NCBI RefSeq assembly: GCF_025943985.1
Contig: NZ_JAPCWE010000010.1
Coordinates: 1-64,000 of the forward strand
Source of the DNA: Anaerorudis cellulosivorans
GTDB lineage: Bacteria; Bacteroidota; Bacteroidia; Bacteroidales; Dysgonomonadaceae
DNA length: 64,000 nucleotides
Direction: 5' to 3'
The stretch's first letter is position 1, and every line of letters starts with the position of its first letter. The notes under the pieces were generated by a model, which worked only from the letters and a program-made list of their open reading frames with translations, was not told where the DNA came from and made no database searches. Of the stretch, positions 15,368 to 25,553 are shown one piece after another. The position numbers were made by a program, and so were the translations under genes.

Positions 15368-17905
15368 ATGGATAACAATTTTTCACAACGAGTTAGGGAT
15401 ATCATGGCGTACAGCCGTGAAGAAGCCGGAAGACTCCAAAACAATTATATAGGTCCTGAACATTTGATGCTTGGTATTCTTCGCGATGGTGCGGGGTTGG
15501 CTGTTCAAGTGCTGCAGGACTTCGATATCGATCTTAGAGCTTTAAAAGAAAGCATCGATACGCAGATTCGCCATGTTCAAGAGCCTTACGATGGAAGTGG
15601 TGGAGAAGTGGTGATTAATAAGAATACCGAAAAGGTGCTCAAAATGAGTATTCTGGAGGCACGTCTCATGAGAAGTGACGAAACCGATTCGGAACATATC
15701 TTGCTTGCATTGCTTAAAGACAGGAATACCATTATAAACGATATTCTGACGCAATTTCAACTGGATTATTCGAGTGCATTTTCCTACATAAAGAGCATTT
15801 ACGATACTCAAAAAGAAGGCGATAGATTGAATTTTCCTTCAATGGGGCCTAATTTTACCGATGACGATGATGACGATATGCAGGATAGATCGTTTAGTTC
15901 GGGGCAAGGTGGTTCGCAAGCTAAATCGGCTTCGGATACCCCGGTTTTGGACAATTTTGGAACAGACATAACGCGTGCGGCAATGGAGAATCGACTTGAT
16001 CCTGTTGTCGGGCGCGAGAAAGAGATTGAGCGTATTGCGCAGATTTTGAGTCGGCGTAAGAAAAATAATCCTGTGCTGATCGGAGATCCCGGTGTGGGTA
16101 AATCCGCTATCGTGGATGGTTTGGCATTGCGTATAGTACAAAAGAAAGTTTCGCGCGCATTGTTCGATAAACGGATTATCTCACTCGATATGGCATCCAT
16201 CGTTGCCGGAACGAAGTATCGTGGTCAGTTTGAGGAACGTATCAAAGCCATTTTGAATGAGCTTTCGAAAAATCCGAACATCATTCTCTTTATTGATGAA
16301 ATACATACCATTGTTGGTGCCGGAGGAGCAACAGGTTCGCTGGATGCTGCCAATATGTTGAAACCTGCATTGGCGCGAGGAGAAATTCAATGTATTGGTG
16401 CAACTACGCTGGACGAGTATCGTAAAAACATTGAAAAAGACGGTGCATTGGAACGTCGTTTCCAAAAGGTGATTGTGGATCCGACTACTCCGGAAGAAAC
16501 GTTGCAGATTCTGAGGAACATTAAAGAACGTTATGAAGAGCATCATAATGTTCGTTATACCGATAAGGCGCTGGAAGCCTGTGTAAAACTGACTGATCGG
16601 TACATTAGCGATCGAACTTTCCCCGACAAGGCTATCGATGCTTTGGATGAGGCCGGAGCAAGAGTTCATATCTCCAATATTGTAATTCCTAAGGTTATCG
16701 AACAATTGGAAGACGAACTTAAGGAAGTGGAACGACAGAAAACCGAAGCCGTTAAGGCACAGAAATATGAATTGGCTGCCAGTTACCGCGATAAACAGCG
16801 TCAATTATTGCTGGCTTTGGAAGCTGAGGAAGAACGCTGGCAGAAAGAGATCAAGGAAAAACCCGAGATTGTGGATGAGGAGAAGGTTGCCGAAGTGGTT
16901 GCCATGATATCCGGCGTACCGGTTCAACGTATTGCTCAAGCCGAAGGTGAACGGTTGGTAGAAATGAAAGATGTGCTGAAAAAGCAAGTAATCGGTCAAG
17001 ATGAAGCTGTAGAAAAAGTGGTTAAAGCCATCCAGCGTAACAGAGTGGGATTGAAAGACCCCAACAAACCTATCGGGAGCTTCATGTTCCTTGGTCCGAC
17101 GGGGGTAGGGAAAACGCATTTGGCCAAGAAACTGGCCGAATACCTGTTTGATTCACAGGAGAACCTGATTCGTGTCGATATGAGCGAATACATGGAAAAA
17201 TTCAATGTATCGCGGCTTGTCGGTGCACCTCCGGGATATGTGGGTTATGAAGAAGGTGGTCAGTTGACCGAAAAAGTTCGTCGTCGCCCCTATTCGGTAG
17301 TACTGCTCGATGAGATTGAAAAAGCTCATCCTGATGTATTTAATATCCTGTTGCAAATCCTTGACGAAGGACATGTAACCGACAGCCTCGGGCGTAAGAT
17401 CGATTTTAAGAATACAATCATCATCATGACTTCGAATATTGGTACCCGCCAGTTGAAAGATTTTGGACGGGGAATCGGATTTAGAGCCGGAGCAGGGGAT
17501 GTTCCTGATTCCGAATATTCGCGAAGCATCATTCAGAAGGCTTTGAATAAAGCGTTTGCACCCGAATTTCTGAATCGTGTGGACGATATCGTCATGTTTG
17601 ATCAATTGAGCAGAGACTCTTTGTACAAGATTATCGACCTTGAATTGAACGGTTTATATAAACGGGTTAAAGAACTCGGCTATAATGTTATCGTTACCGA
17701 TTCTGCTAAGGAATTTATCTCCGATAAAGGTTATGATGTGCAATTTGGTGCTCGTCCGTTGAAACGTGCTATTCAGAAATATATTGAAGACGAGATGGCC
17801 GAAATGATCATTCGTACAGGTCTTCAAGAAGGCGAAACGATCGTTGTCGATTTCGACAACGCAACGCAACGCATTACGATGAATGTGGCCGAGCATGTAG
17901 GATAA
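15368..17905 (+). CDS. clpC: ATP-dependent Clp protease ATP-binding subunit ClpC
   Basis: An 845-residue AAA+ unfoldase that feeds substrates to ClpP. Order of domains: two N-terminal Clp_N repeats (about 1-145), an acidic linker with six Asp, the first AAA module (Walker A GDPGVGKS, Walker [10 protein letters not shown]), a UVR-type coiled middle region ([19 protein letters not shown]), the second AAA module (Walker A GPTGVGKT, Walker [14 protein letters not shown]) and the C-terminal D2-small domain. The middle region and size assign it to ClpC rather than ClpB. A strong AGGAGG site precedes the ATG. clpP is not adjacent. A terminator follows. Confidence 0.96.
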   Translation: MDNNFSQRVRDIMAYSREEAGRLQNNYIGPEHLMLGILRDGAGLAVQVLQDFDIDLRALKESIDTQIRHVQEPYDGSGGEVVINKNTEKVLKMSILEARLMRSDETDSEHILLALLKDRNTIINDILTQFQLDYSSAFSYIKSIYDTQKEGDRLNFPSMGPNFTDDDDDDMQDRSFSSGQGGSQAKSASDTPVLDNFGTDITRAAMENRLDPVVGREKEIERIAQILSRRKKNNPVLIGDPGVGKSAIVDGLALRIVQKKVSRALFDKRIISLDMASIVAGTKYRGQFEERIKAILNELSKNPNIILFIDEIHTIVGAGGATGSLDAANMLKPALARGEIQCIGATTLDEYRKNIEKDGALERRFQKVIVDPTTPEETLQILRNIKERYEEHHNVRYTDKALEACVKLTDRYISDRTFPDKAIDALDEAGARVHISNIVIPKVIEQLEDELKEVERQKTEAVKAQKYELAASYRDKQRQLLLALEAEEERWQKEIKEKPEIVDEEKVAEVVAMISGVPVQRIAQAEGERLVEMKDVLKKQVIGQDEAVEKVVKAIQRNRVGLKDPNKPIGSFMFLGPTGVGKTHLAKKLAEYLFDSQENLIRVDMSEYMEKFNVSRLVGAPPGYVGYEEGGQLTEKVRRRPYSVVLLDEIEKAHPDVFNILLQILDEGHVTDSLGRKIDFKNTIIIMTSNIGTRQLKDFGRGIGFRAGAGDVPDSEYSRSIIQKALNKAFAPEFLNRVDDIVMFDQLSRDSLYKIIDLELNGLYKRVKELGYNVIVTDSAKEFISDKGYDVQFGARPLKRAIQKYIEDEMAEMIIRTGLQEGETIVVDFDNATQRITMNVAEHVG

Positions 17906-17931
17906 TATTTATTCATATTTTTTTAAAGCGA

Positions 17932-17969
17932 GCGTTTAACGAATATGTTTTCGTTAAGCGCTTTTTTTT
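17932..17969 (+). terminator. Intrinsic terminator after clpC
   Basis: A 12-bp stem (17932-17943 with 17950-17961, one G-T pair) with a 6-base loop is followed by eight T. Confidence 0.88.
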
Positions 17970-17970
17970 G

Positions 17971-17978
17971 TACTTTTG
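17971..17978 (+). promoter_or_regulatory. Putative -7 box for the GNAT gene
   Basis: TACTTTTG matches TAnnTTTG immediately after the clpC terminator and 28 bases before the GNAT ATG. Confidence 0.45.
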
Positions 17979-18006
17979 TTTCGTTTATTAAAATAGGTTA
18001 TTTTCA

Positions 18007-18438
18007 ATGGAGTTTTTACGTATAGAACCTACCGATACTTTACGATGGAACGAGGTATGGAAATTGTACGAGGAAAGTTTTCCTCTCTCTGAGCGTCGAA
18101 AAGAGGAAGATCATATTCGTGCTTGTACCGATCCTTTTTTCTTCCCTTTGTCGGCATGGGAAGAGGGGCAGCTTATAGGAATTATCTTTTATTGGGAATG
18201 GGATTCCTATCGCTATACGGAATATCTGGCTGTTACTCCCCATTTGCGTGGTCAGGGTTATGGATCGAAAATGTTGCGCTATTTGTGTGATTCCGATCAT
18301 ACGCTGATTTTGGAAATCGATCCGTTGGTTGACGAGTTATCGGTCAGGCGGTTGCAGTTTTATGAACGGGCCGGATTTACGCTTACTCCCTATCGTTTTG
18401 TTCATTTGCCCTATCGGTTGGAATCGAAGCCGAAATAA
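18007..18438 (+). CDS. GNAT family N-acetyltransferase
   Basis: A 143-residue protein with the GNAT fold. The acetyl-CoA binding motif A is YLAVTPHLRGQGYGSKMLRYL, containing the R/Q-x-x-G-x-G/A loop, and the later LQFYERAGF is the usual motif B end. The acceptor substrate, whether a small molecule or a protein N-terminus, cannot be inferred. It appears to be a single-gene unit between the clpC terminator and a short open frame. Confidence 0.85.
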   Translation: MEFLRIEPTDTLRWNEVWKLYEESFPLSERRKEEDHIRACTDPFFFPLSAWEEGQLIGIIFYWEWDSYRYTEYLAVTPHLRGQGYGSKMLRYLCDSDHTLILEIDPLVDELSVRRLQFYERAGFTLTPYRFVHLPYRLESKPK

Positions 18439-18462
18439 TTGCTTATTCTCAGTTATCCTACT

Positions 18463-18570
18463 ATGATTGACAAAGAACAATACCAAAATTTTCTGAAATT
18501 CATGAATGAGCGGGTTATCCGCTATTGCGAAGGTTATCCGTTTAAAGATGACCTCGATCCGGCCGATTGA
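18463..18570 (+). CDS. Possible 35-residue small protein
   Basis: A short open frame starting 24 bases after the GNAT stop. The product begins MIDKEQYQNFLKFMNERV and ends KDDLDPAD; it is charged, without signal peptide or membrane segment. The amino-acid composition is protein-like and the position suggests co-transcription with the GNAT gene, but I do not recognise a family. It may also be a remnant of a longer gene. Confidence 0.35.
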   Translation: MIDKEQYQNFLKFMNERVIRYCEGYPFKDDLDPAD

Positions 18571-18627
18571 AAATCATTTTGTAGAGAATGGTTTGTTTTG
18601 GGGTTTTATTTATTTAACTTAATAAAC

Positions 18628-18635
18628 TATATTTG
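18628..18635 (+). promoter_or_regulatory. Putative -7 box for the ECF sigma factor
   Basis: TATATTTG matches the Bacteroidetes -7 element, 49 bases before the sigma factor ATG. No -33 element is clear at normal spacing. Confidence 0.45.
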
Positions 18636-18684
18636 TTCCGGATTTTCAACTACATTCGCCTTCGTAAAAATTCATATGTAGCGC

Positions 18685-19251
18685 ATGGATTCTGCTTCGG
18701 ATATACGAAACTTCAATAACCTGTTTAACGAATATTATTCGCGCTTTGTTCGTTTTGCGATGGGATATCTGAAAGATCAGCCCGTCGCGGAAGATTTTGT
18801 GTCGGAAGCATTCACGCTTTACTGGGAAAACAGGGAAACCCTTTTGCAGGATACCAACGCACCGGCTTATATCTTGACTATCGTGAAAAACAAGTGCATC
18901 AACCATTTACATCATGAGCAGATTCGTTTGAATGCAGAAAAGGAAATGACCGAGCATGCCGAATGGGTGTTGAATACCCGTTTGGCTACCTTAGAAGCTT
19001 CCGATCCGGAGTACTTGTTTTCAGACGAAATGCGCGATATTGTTCGTAAAACCTTGGATAAATTACCCTTAAAAACACGTCGGATTTTTATTTTGAATCG
19101 GTATCATGGTTTTTCTTATAAAGACATTGCCAAAAAGATGAACCTTAGTCCAAAGACGGTTGAATATCATATTTCTAAAGCTCTCAGTTGTTTACGTCTT
19201 TCTTTGAGGGATTTTATTTTTCTTTCCGCCATTTTATTTTTATTATTTTGA
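18685..19251 (+). CDS. ECF-type RNA polymerase sigma-70 factor (Bacteroides PUL type)
   Basis: A 188-residue extracytoplasmic-function sigma factor. Region 2 (about 10-80) shows YYSRFVRFAMGYL and AEDFVSEAFTLYWENR; region 4 (about 120-175) shows LPLKTRRIFILNRYHGFSYKDIAKKMNLSPKTVEYHISKA split over the helix-turn-helix. The last dozen residues are strongly hydrophobic (FIFLSAILFLLF), a tail seen in some Bacteroidetes ECF factors. With the FecR protein and the STN-containing SusC downstream it forms a trans-envelope switch: ligand binding at SusC is relayed through FecR to free the sigma factor, which should then transcribe the susC operon. Confidence 0.93.
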   Translation: MDSASDIRNFNNLFNEYYSRFVRFAMGYLKDQPVAEDFVSEAFTLYWENRETLLQDTNAPAYILTIVKNKCINHLHHEQIRLNAEKEMTEHAEWVLNTRLATLEASDPEYLFSDEMRDIVRKTLDKLPLKTRRIFILNRYHGFSYKDIAKKMNLSPKTVEYHISKALSCLRLSLRDFIFLSAILFLLF

Positions 19252-19326
19252 TTAAAAAGTTTGTTTTTCTGTTAGGGATATCCCTTCCTCGTTTGTTATC
19301 TATATACAAGCGATGAAATTTTACGC

Positions 19327-20253
19327 ATGAACAAAGAGTTACTATATCGTTTTTTTGAAGGAACTGCTACCCTAGAGGAAGAGCAGCAGGTCAGGCAATG
19401 GGTTGAAGAATCGGAGCATAATCGGACTTTGTTTATGCGTGAAAGGAAAATCTATGATGCGCTTCTTCTTGTGTCTCCTCAATCTTTTCAAGAAAACAAA
19501 AAAGAGGTTAGGATATCCCTATGGATGGTCAGTACGGCCGCCGCAGTATTTTTATTGCTTTTGGTTAGCGGGTTGTATTGGGTACATCTTCAAGAGGAGA
19601 GGAAACTTCTCGGGCAATATCATACACTTCAAGTTCCTGCAGGGCAGCGTATCAATCTGATTCTTGCCGACAATACCAATGTGTGGTTGAATGCAAATAG
19701 TATATTTAGATATCCGACTGCTTTTGCCAAAAAAGAAAGAACGGTGTATTTGGAAGGTGAAGCCTATTTTGAGGTAAGTAAAAATAAGGAAAAACCTTTT
19801 ATCGTAAAGACGAATGAAGGAGATATCAACGTAACGGGGACTTCGTTCAATGTGAAAGCTCGTTCAGAGCATCACATATTTGAAACCTCTTTATTTGAAG
19901 GTAGCGTCGATATATATGACAATCATCGAAAAAAAGTTTCATTGAAACCTAATCAGCGAAGTGTTTTTGAAAACGGACAATGGGTGGTATCGCAAATTAC
20001 CGATTACGATCAATTTCTTTGGAGAAAAGGACTCATCGCTTTCGACAACAAATCATTGGCGGATATTTTGGAAACCTTGTCTGCGTATTTTGACGTGCAG
20101 ATCATGATCGAAGCTCCGTCGTTGCCGAAGCATACCTATACGGGGAAATTTCGACAGTCAGACGGTATCGATTATGCATTGCGTGTATTACAGAAAAGCA
20201 TTCGTTTCAGCTATGAAAAAGACGATGAAACAGGAATCATTTATATTAAATAA
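19327..20253 (+). CDS. FecR family anti-sigma factor
   Basis: A 308-residue inner-membrane anti-sigma factor. The cytoplasmic N-terminus (about 1-60) would bind the sigma factor. One membrane helix lies near residues 62-85. The periplasmic FecR domain follows (VPAGQRINLILADNTNVWLNANS, GEAYFEVSKNKEKPFIVKT). The C-terminal STN-like/DUF4974 domain (SLADILETLSAYFDVQI) should contact the N-terminal STN domain of SusC. It lies 75 bases after the sigma gene. A hairpin separates it from susC. Confidence 0.93.
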   Translation: MNKELLYRFFEGTATLEEEQQVRQWVEESEHNRTLFMRERKIYDALLLVSPQSFQENKKEVRISLWMVSTAAAVFLLLLVSGLYWVHLQEERKLLGQYHTLQVPAGQRINLILADNTNVWLNANSIFRYPTAFAKKERTVYLEGEAYFEVSKNKEKPFIVKTNEGDINVTGTSFNVKARSEHHIFETSLFEGSVDIYDNHRKKVSLKPNQRSVFENGQWVVSQITDYDQFLWRKGLIAFDNKSLADILETLSAYFDVQIMIEAPSLPKHTYTGKFRQSDGIDYALRVLQKSIRFSYEKDDETGIIYIK

Positions 20254-20306
20254 CAATTTAAAACACATTTGCCTATGAACTGACATATTGTACAAGAATA
20301 AAAAAA

Positions 20307-20332
20307 CCGATAAGTGCGGCAACACTTATCGG
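20307..20332 (+). terminator. Hairpin between fecR-like gene and susC
   Basis: A perfect 10-bp stem (20307-20316 with 20323-20332) with a 6-base loop is followed by CTAATTTT. It may end or attenuate the sigma/anti-sigma transcript ahead of susC. Confidence 0.6.
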
Positions 20333-20393
20333 CTAATTTTACATCAACACAATTAAATTCATTAACTGTATTAACTAAAAACATTACAAATGT

Positions 20394-23300
20394 ATGAATA
20401 AAAACAATTCGACAGGTAATTGTTTAACCAAAAAATTACCTATAAATCAATTTTTAAAAATTATGCGAATCAGCATTATTTTATTGTTTACCTGCGTTTT
20501 TTGTTCCATGGCAGAATCGGTTTACACCCAAAATGCCAAAGTAACCCTGAATAAACGCGATGCATCACTTAAAGAAGTGCTAAACGAAATTGAAGCACAA
20601 ACCGATTACCTGTTTATTTATAACGACGAAGTCAATGCAAATAAAAAAGTATCGGTAAAAGCAAAAAGCGAGAGGGTGGCAGATGTATTGGACGCTATCT
20701 TGAAAGATACCGATATCCGTTATTCCATGGAAGGAAACCACATCATTCTTTTTGTGAATGCAAAAGAAGGATCTTTAAACAAGAATGAATCATTAGTTGG
20801 GCAGCAGCAAAAGAAAACGATTACCGGCAAGGTTGTCGATGCCAATGGTGTACCCATTATTGGTGCCAATATTGTTGAAGTTGGTACTACAAATGGAACA
20901 GTAACAGATGTGGATGGCAATTTCTCGTTGGAGGTAGCTGACAATGCTGTTATTCGTGTTTCTTATATCGGTTATATCGATCAACAAATCAATACTGGCG
21001 GCAAAACCAATTTTAATATTGTTTTGCAAGAAGATATCAAAGCTTTGGAAGAAGTCGTAGTGGTAGGATATGGTGGTGTTGAAAGGCGAGATCTAACATC
21101 TGCTGTATCTAAAGTCACTAGTAAAGATTTTTTGTCAGGAGCTGTTAACAATCCTATGCAAATGATCGATGGTAAAATAGCGGGAGTAACTATATCAAAT
21201 TATGCAGCATCGGATCCCAATAGAAACCCTATGGATAATCTTCAGGTTAGAGGCGTTTCTTCTCTTGAGGCAGGTAATGCTCCATTAGTCGTAATAGATG
21301 GAATGCCAGGAGGGGATCTTCGCAATCTTTCTAATCAAGATATTGAATCTATTACTGTTCTAAAAGATGGTTCTGCTGCAGCTATCTATGGTTCACGAGC
21401 AGCAAATGGAGTGATCATTGTTCAAACAAAATCAGGGCGTGCAGGAAAAGTATCCGTAACTTATGATGGTTATTTGGAGCATGATATTATAGCACAAAAA
21501 CCAAATATACTTACTCCCGAAGAATTTGTCGAATTACAGAGAGACACAGATTTTGGCGCGCGTACTTTATGGTATGATGAATTGATTCGTAAAAACAATT
21601 TCGGACAAAATCATTATTTAGCTTTAGGAGGGGGGAGCGAGAACAGTATTTTTAGAATATCAGCCAATTATAAAGATAAATCAGCTATAGATATTGCAAG
21701 TGATAGGAATGAATATGGCGTTCGCGCTAATTTTAAGCAAATAACCTTAGAAGGAATTCTTGAATTATCGGGTAATTTATCTTATCGACTAGCAAATGAA
21801 GCATATACTAATTATGGAGCCTTTAAACAAGCCGTACAGTTGAATCCGACAATTCCTTTAAGAGATCCGGCAGATCCTTCTAAGTATTATTATTTTAAAG
21901 GCTATGATACTTATAATCCGGTAGGGGATTTAATGGATCGAGAAAATGGTGCAAGGCAAGAATATCACATTATGGATTTCAATATCAAATTAAATATTTT
22001 ACCAAATTTAAATACCGAATTAAAATTAGCTCGTCAAGGACATGTGATGAAGAAATCTGAATATTATAATTCGAACCATAGAGAATCTCTTGACAATATG
22101 CGAAAAGGAAGAGCCAGATTACAATCTGAAAATTGGGAGGATCTAACTTTAGAATGGGTAGGAAATTATTATACAAATATTAATTTACATGATATTAAAG
22201 CTATGGGAGGATATTCGTATCAAGAATTTAATAATGAAGGTTTTTGGGCTGAAAATATGGATTTTCCTTCCGATGCATTTAAATATAATAATCTGGATGC
22301 AGGTAAATGGAACATGGAAAAAGGGCGCTTAGGAATGGATTCTTGGAAAAGTAAAGAAAAAAATATTGCTTTTTTTGGACGTTTAAATTATGATTATGAT
22401 GATACTTACTTATTAACAGCTTCTTTACGATATGAAGGGAATACAAAATTTGGTGCAGATCATAAATGGGGTTATTTCCCGGCAGCCTCAGCGGCATGGA
22501 GAATAAGTCAACTTCCTTCACTAAATGAAATTAACTTTATTGATGATTTAAAATTACGTATATCTTATGGTGTAACTGGTCGATCGGGATTTCCTAGATA
22601 TAGTGCTCTTGCACGATATACCGGTTTTGGTAGATATTTAGATGATAATGGTCAATGGATACAAGTTTATGGACCTGCAAATAATCCAAATTATGACTTA
22701 CATTGGGAAAAACAAATTTCATGGAATTTTGGGTTGGATTATACATTGCTAAATCATAGCTTGACAGGAAGTTTGGATTATTTTATAAAAAAAGGTTCTG
22801 ATGTTATTTCATGGTATGATGCTCCAGTTCCTCCCAATATTCATGAGCAAATATTTACCAACGTGGGGTCAACTAGCACTAGAGGAGTAGAGCTTAATCT
22901 GGAATGGATGCCGGTAAAAACCGAAAACTTTGAATACAATACCACTTTAGTGGCCTCTTATTCTAAATCTATATTAGAAAAATTTTCAAATGAGCAATAT
23001 AAAAAAGGATATATAGATAGAGCATACCTTCCTTCTCCTGGGAATCCAGGCCCTGCTCAACGACTGGAAGAAGGTGTCGAAATTGGAAGTTTTCGAGGTG
23101 GAAGATATGCTGGTGTCGATGAAAATGGTTTCATTATGATATGGGAAAATGGTAAGGTAGGCGGTACAAAAAAACGAGCAGATCAAAGCAATGATGAAGA
23201 TTTAACTTATATAGGCCATGGGATGCCTCGATGGGAGATGTCATGGGGAAATACATTGAGATATAAGAACTTTGATCTTTCCCTCTTTTTTAAAGGAAAA

Positions 23301-23675
23301 TTTGATTATCAGATTTTGAATTTATATCAAATGTATTATGGGCTTCAGGCACAACCTAAAATAAATTTATTGAAAGATGCCTTTACCCGCAATGCTCACA
23401 TTAAAGGTCCGAAACACATTGTGGATTATTTTCTGGAAAATGGTGATTATTTAAAATTGGATAATGTTACTGTGGGATTTACGCCTAAATTAAATACCAA
23501 ATTAATATCAAATTTCCGTATTTATGCTACTGCCCGGAATGTATTTACGATAACTAAATATCATGGTTTAGATCCTGCTAATACTCAAATTGTTGGATTG
23601 GAACCAGGCATTGGAAGTTTGGATTTATATCCCACGACTACTAATTTTTCTTTTGGTGTTCAAATTACTTATTAA
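20394..23675 (+). CDS. SusC/RagA-type TonB-linked outer-membrane transporter with STN signalling domain
   Basis: A 1093-residue outer-membrane protein. After a signal sequence (RISIILLFTCVFCSMAES) come an STN domain (about 50-120, LKEVLNEIEAQTDYLFIYND), a carboxypeptidase-regulatory-like domain (about 140-230, ITGKVVDANGVPIIGANI), the TonB plug (about 238-360, VVVGYG, QVRGVSSL, VLKDGSAAAIYGSRAANGV) and a long beta-barrel ending in an aromatic residue (VQITY). The STN domain couples it to the upstream FecR/sigma pair. It should import an oligosaccharide together with the SusD lipoprotein 19 bases downstream. The barrel is much more AT-rich than the N-terminal domains (sampled 60-base lines of 18-30% against 43-45% GC), as if the ligand-specific part was exchanged. 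Confidence 0.96.
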   Translation: MNKNNSTGNCLTKKLPINQFLKIMRISIILLFTCVFCSMAESVYTQNAKVTLNKRDASLKEVLNEIEAQTDYLFIYNDEVNANKKVSVKAKSERVADVLDAILKDTDIRYSMEGNHIILFVNAKEGSLNKNESLVGQQQKKTITGKVVDANGVPIIGANIVEVGTTNGTVTDVDGNFSLEVADNAVIRVSYIGYIDQQINTGGKTNFNIVLQEDIKALEEVVVVGYGGVERRDLTSAVSKVTSKDFLSGAVNNPMQMIDGKIAGVTISNYAASDPNRNPMDNLQVRGVSSLEAGNAPLVVIDGMPGGDLRNLSNQDIESITVLKDGSAAAIYGSRAANGVIIVQTKSGRAGKVSVTYDGYLEHDIIAQKPNILTPEEFVELQRDTDFGARTLWYDELIRKNNFGQNHYLALGGGSENSIFRISANYKDKSAIDIASDRNEYGVRANFKQITLEGILELSGNLSYRLANEAYTNYGAFKQAVQLNPTIPLRDPADPSKYYYFKGYDTYNPVGDLMDRENGARQEYHIMDFNIKLNILPNLNTELKLARQGHVMKKSEYYNSNHRESLDNMRKGRARLQSENWEDLTLEWVGNYYTNINLHDIKAMGGYSYQEFNNEGFWAENMDFPSDAFKYNNLDAGKWNMEKGRLGMDSWKSKEKNIAFFGRLNYDYDDTYLLTASLRYEGNTKFGADHKWGYFPAASAAWRISQLPSLNEINFIDDLKLRISYGVTGRSGFPRYSALARYTGFGRYLDDNGQWIQVYGPANNPNYDLHWEKQISWNFGLDYTLLNHSLTGSLDYFIKKGSDVISWYDAPVPPNIHEQIFTNVGSTSTRGVELNLEWMPVKTENFEYNTTLVASYSKSILEKFSNEQYKKGYIDRAYLPSPGNPGPAQRLEEGVEIGSFRGGRYAGVDENGFIMIWENGKVGGTKKRADQSNDEDLTYIGHGMPRWEMSWGNTLRYKNFDLSLFFKGKFDYQILNLYQMYYGLQAQPKINLLKDAFTRNAHIKGPKHIVDYFLENGDYLKLDNVTVGFTPKLNTKLISNFRIYATARNVFTITKYHGLDPANTQIVGLEPGIGSLDLYPTTTNFSFGVQITY

Positions 23676-23694
23676 TTAAATAAAAGGAAATATT

Positions 23695-25377
23695 ATGACT
23701 AAATATATTTATAAAATTATCCTATTTTTAGGTTTAATTGTCTTCGTGGCTGGATGTACAGATTTAACAGAGGAACCATACTCCGATATTACATCAGACA
23801 ATTATTATCAGGATAAAAATTCAATTATTGCTGCCTTAATTCGACCTTTTGAACATGGTCATTGGTGTGGATGGGATGGTGATAGATGGATTTTACAGGA
23901 ATTATCATCAGACCAATTTGTCTGGACTCAAAAAGGACGGCATGGTTATGATGGTGGGAATTGGATAAGATTGCATCGTCACGAATGGACACCCGAAGAA
24001 GGTTCAATTAATGGTGGTTGGGTAGGCCCTTACCAAGGTATTGTGCAGTGTAATACTTTTATTGCCGATTTTCAAAAATTAGACTATCCTTCTTTTGGAT
24101 TGACAGAGGAAGATAAAGCTGATCATATTGGACAACTGCGTACGTTGAGAGCATGGTATTATTTATTTTTAATTGATTTTTTCAGAAATATTCCTATTTC
24201 GACGGATAATTCAACAATACTGGGTCAATCCACGCCTCAGCAGGTATTTGAATTTATTGAAAGTGAATTAAAAGAAAGTTTACCCGGGTTACCTCTAATC
24301 GCAAAAACCGGCCGATTTAATCAGGCTGCAGCTGCAGCTTTATTGGCTCGTCTTTATTTGAACGCAGAAGTATGGACAGAAAATGATAGATATGCCGACG
24401 CAAAAAAAATTGCTCAAGATATAATTGACGGAGTATATGGCAATTTTTCTTTAGATCCAGATTATAGAGGCCCTTTTTGTGACGGTTTGACAGAAAGACG
24501 TTCTCCTGAGAATATCTGGGTTTTCCCTCATGCTAGAAATATTTATGAATTCGGATGGATGTATGATGCTTTTATGCATTATCAAGCAAAATATTCTTTG
24601 GATAATCCACGAGGTGGATGGAATGGTATTCATCTCTCTCCTTCGAGAGATTTATCTGGGAATCTTTACACCTATAAATTAGGTGGTCCCTATGAAAAGT
24701 TTAGTGATGATGATTTCAGAAAACAGCCTTTCAGAACTACATTAACTGGATATGAAGGTTTCTTCTTGATCGGTCAGCAATATGCTTTTGATTATAGTAA
24801 AGGATATGGTTTCACTGAAGAAAAAATATTGGGGACAGAAGAATGGAACAATCAACCATTGCATTATGTGGATCAAGTAGGTAGATTTTCTGAAGGGGCT
24901 GAAGGCCTCGCAAAAGGATCTCATGTGGAAACAGGTGAAGAAAATTCAGGTGTGCGTTTTATTAAGTTTCCATGGTTGCCTGAAAGCAAAGGATTGTTTA
25001 TGAACAATTATGTTGCTGAAATCCGTCTTTCAGAAATGTACTATATTGTGGCTGAATGTCTATTTCGAGAAAGTGACGTTGCTGGAGCAGCAAAAATGTT
25101 AGACGCTGTGCGCAAACGTAATTTTCCTTCAGATAAATGGGCAGCGCACAGTTATGAGCTAAATTTGTCGAAATTAACTGAAGATGAATTTGTAGATGAA
25201 TTGGGAAGGGAGTTTTTAGGAGAAAGGCATCGTCGTACCGATTTGATACGTTGGAATCGTTTTGGTGAAGAATGGTGGGATAAACCTAAAGATAATCGAG
25301 ATAATACCGTATATCCTATTCCGGCAAGAGCTTTGAATGCTAATCCATTACTTAAGCAAACAACTCCGGGATTCTGA
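23695..25377 (+). CDS. SusD/RagB family nutrient-binding lipoprotein
   Basis: A 560-residue surface lipoprotein that caps the SusC barrel and binds glycan. The lipobox is FVAGC with Cys21. The N-terminal SusD-like part contains QLRTLRAWYYLFLIDFFRN and the TPR-like helices (AAAALLARLYLNAEVW); the RagB/SusD C-terminal part includes IRLSEMYYIVAECLFR and FLGERHRRTDLIRWNRFG. The gene has the same low GC as the SusC barrel. The ligand is unknown; the following mannosidases suggest an alpha-mannose-containing glycan. Confidence 0.95.
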   Translation: MTKYIYKIILFLGLIVFVAGCTDLTEEPYSDITSDNYYQDKNSIIAALIRPFEHGHWCGWDGDRWILQELSSDQFVWTQKGRHGYDGGNWIRLHRHEWTPEEGSINGGWVGPYQGIVQCNTFIADFQKLDYPSFGLTEEDKADHIGQLRTLRAWYYLFLIDFFRNIPISTDNSTILGQSTPQQVFEFIESELKESLPGLPLIAKTGRFNQAAAAALLARLYLNAEVWTENDRYADAKKIAQDIIDGVYGNFSLDPDYRGPFCDGLTERRSPENIWVFPHARNIYEFGWMYDAFMHYQAKYSLDNPRGGWNGIHLSPSRDLSGNLYTYKLGGPYEKFSDDDFRKQPFRTTLTGYEGFFLIGQQYAFDYSKGYGFTEEKILGTEEWNNQPLHYVDQVGRFSEGAEGLAKGSHVETGEENSGVRFIKFPWLPESKGLFMNNYVAEIRLSEMYYIVAECLFRESDVAGAAKMLDAVRKRNFPSDKWAAHSYELNLSKLTEDEFVDELGREFLGERHRRTDLIRWNRFGEEWWDKPKDNRDNTVYPIPARALNANPLLKQTTPGF

Positions 25378-25421
25378 ATCCCAATGATTTGTTTAAGATA
25401 TTTTAAATAAAATAAGAAAAT

Positions 25422-25449
25422 ATCCCCCTTCGATTAATCGAAGGGGGAT
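25422..25449 (+). terminator. Perfect palindrome after susD
   Basis: A 28-base perfect palindrome (12-bp arms 25422-25433 and 25438-25449, loop TTAA) lies 44 bases after the SusD stop. The following bases (TATATTC) are only weakly T-rich, so it may reduce rather than end transcription into the glycosidase genes, or protect the susCD message end. Confidence 0.6.
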
Positions 25450-25553
25450 TATATTCACTTTATATAACTTGTATAAATTCTTCCAATGAATGAGACTTTA
25501 TTGCAAGGATTAACTATCCCCACCATGAAATGAAGCTTACAATCAAATAAGGA

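Noticed and set aside
20307-20332. Riboswitch upstream of susC
   Set aside because: Only a single simple hairpin is present, without the conserved core of any riboswitch class I know.
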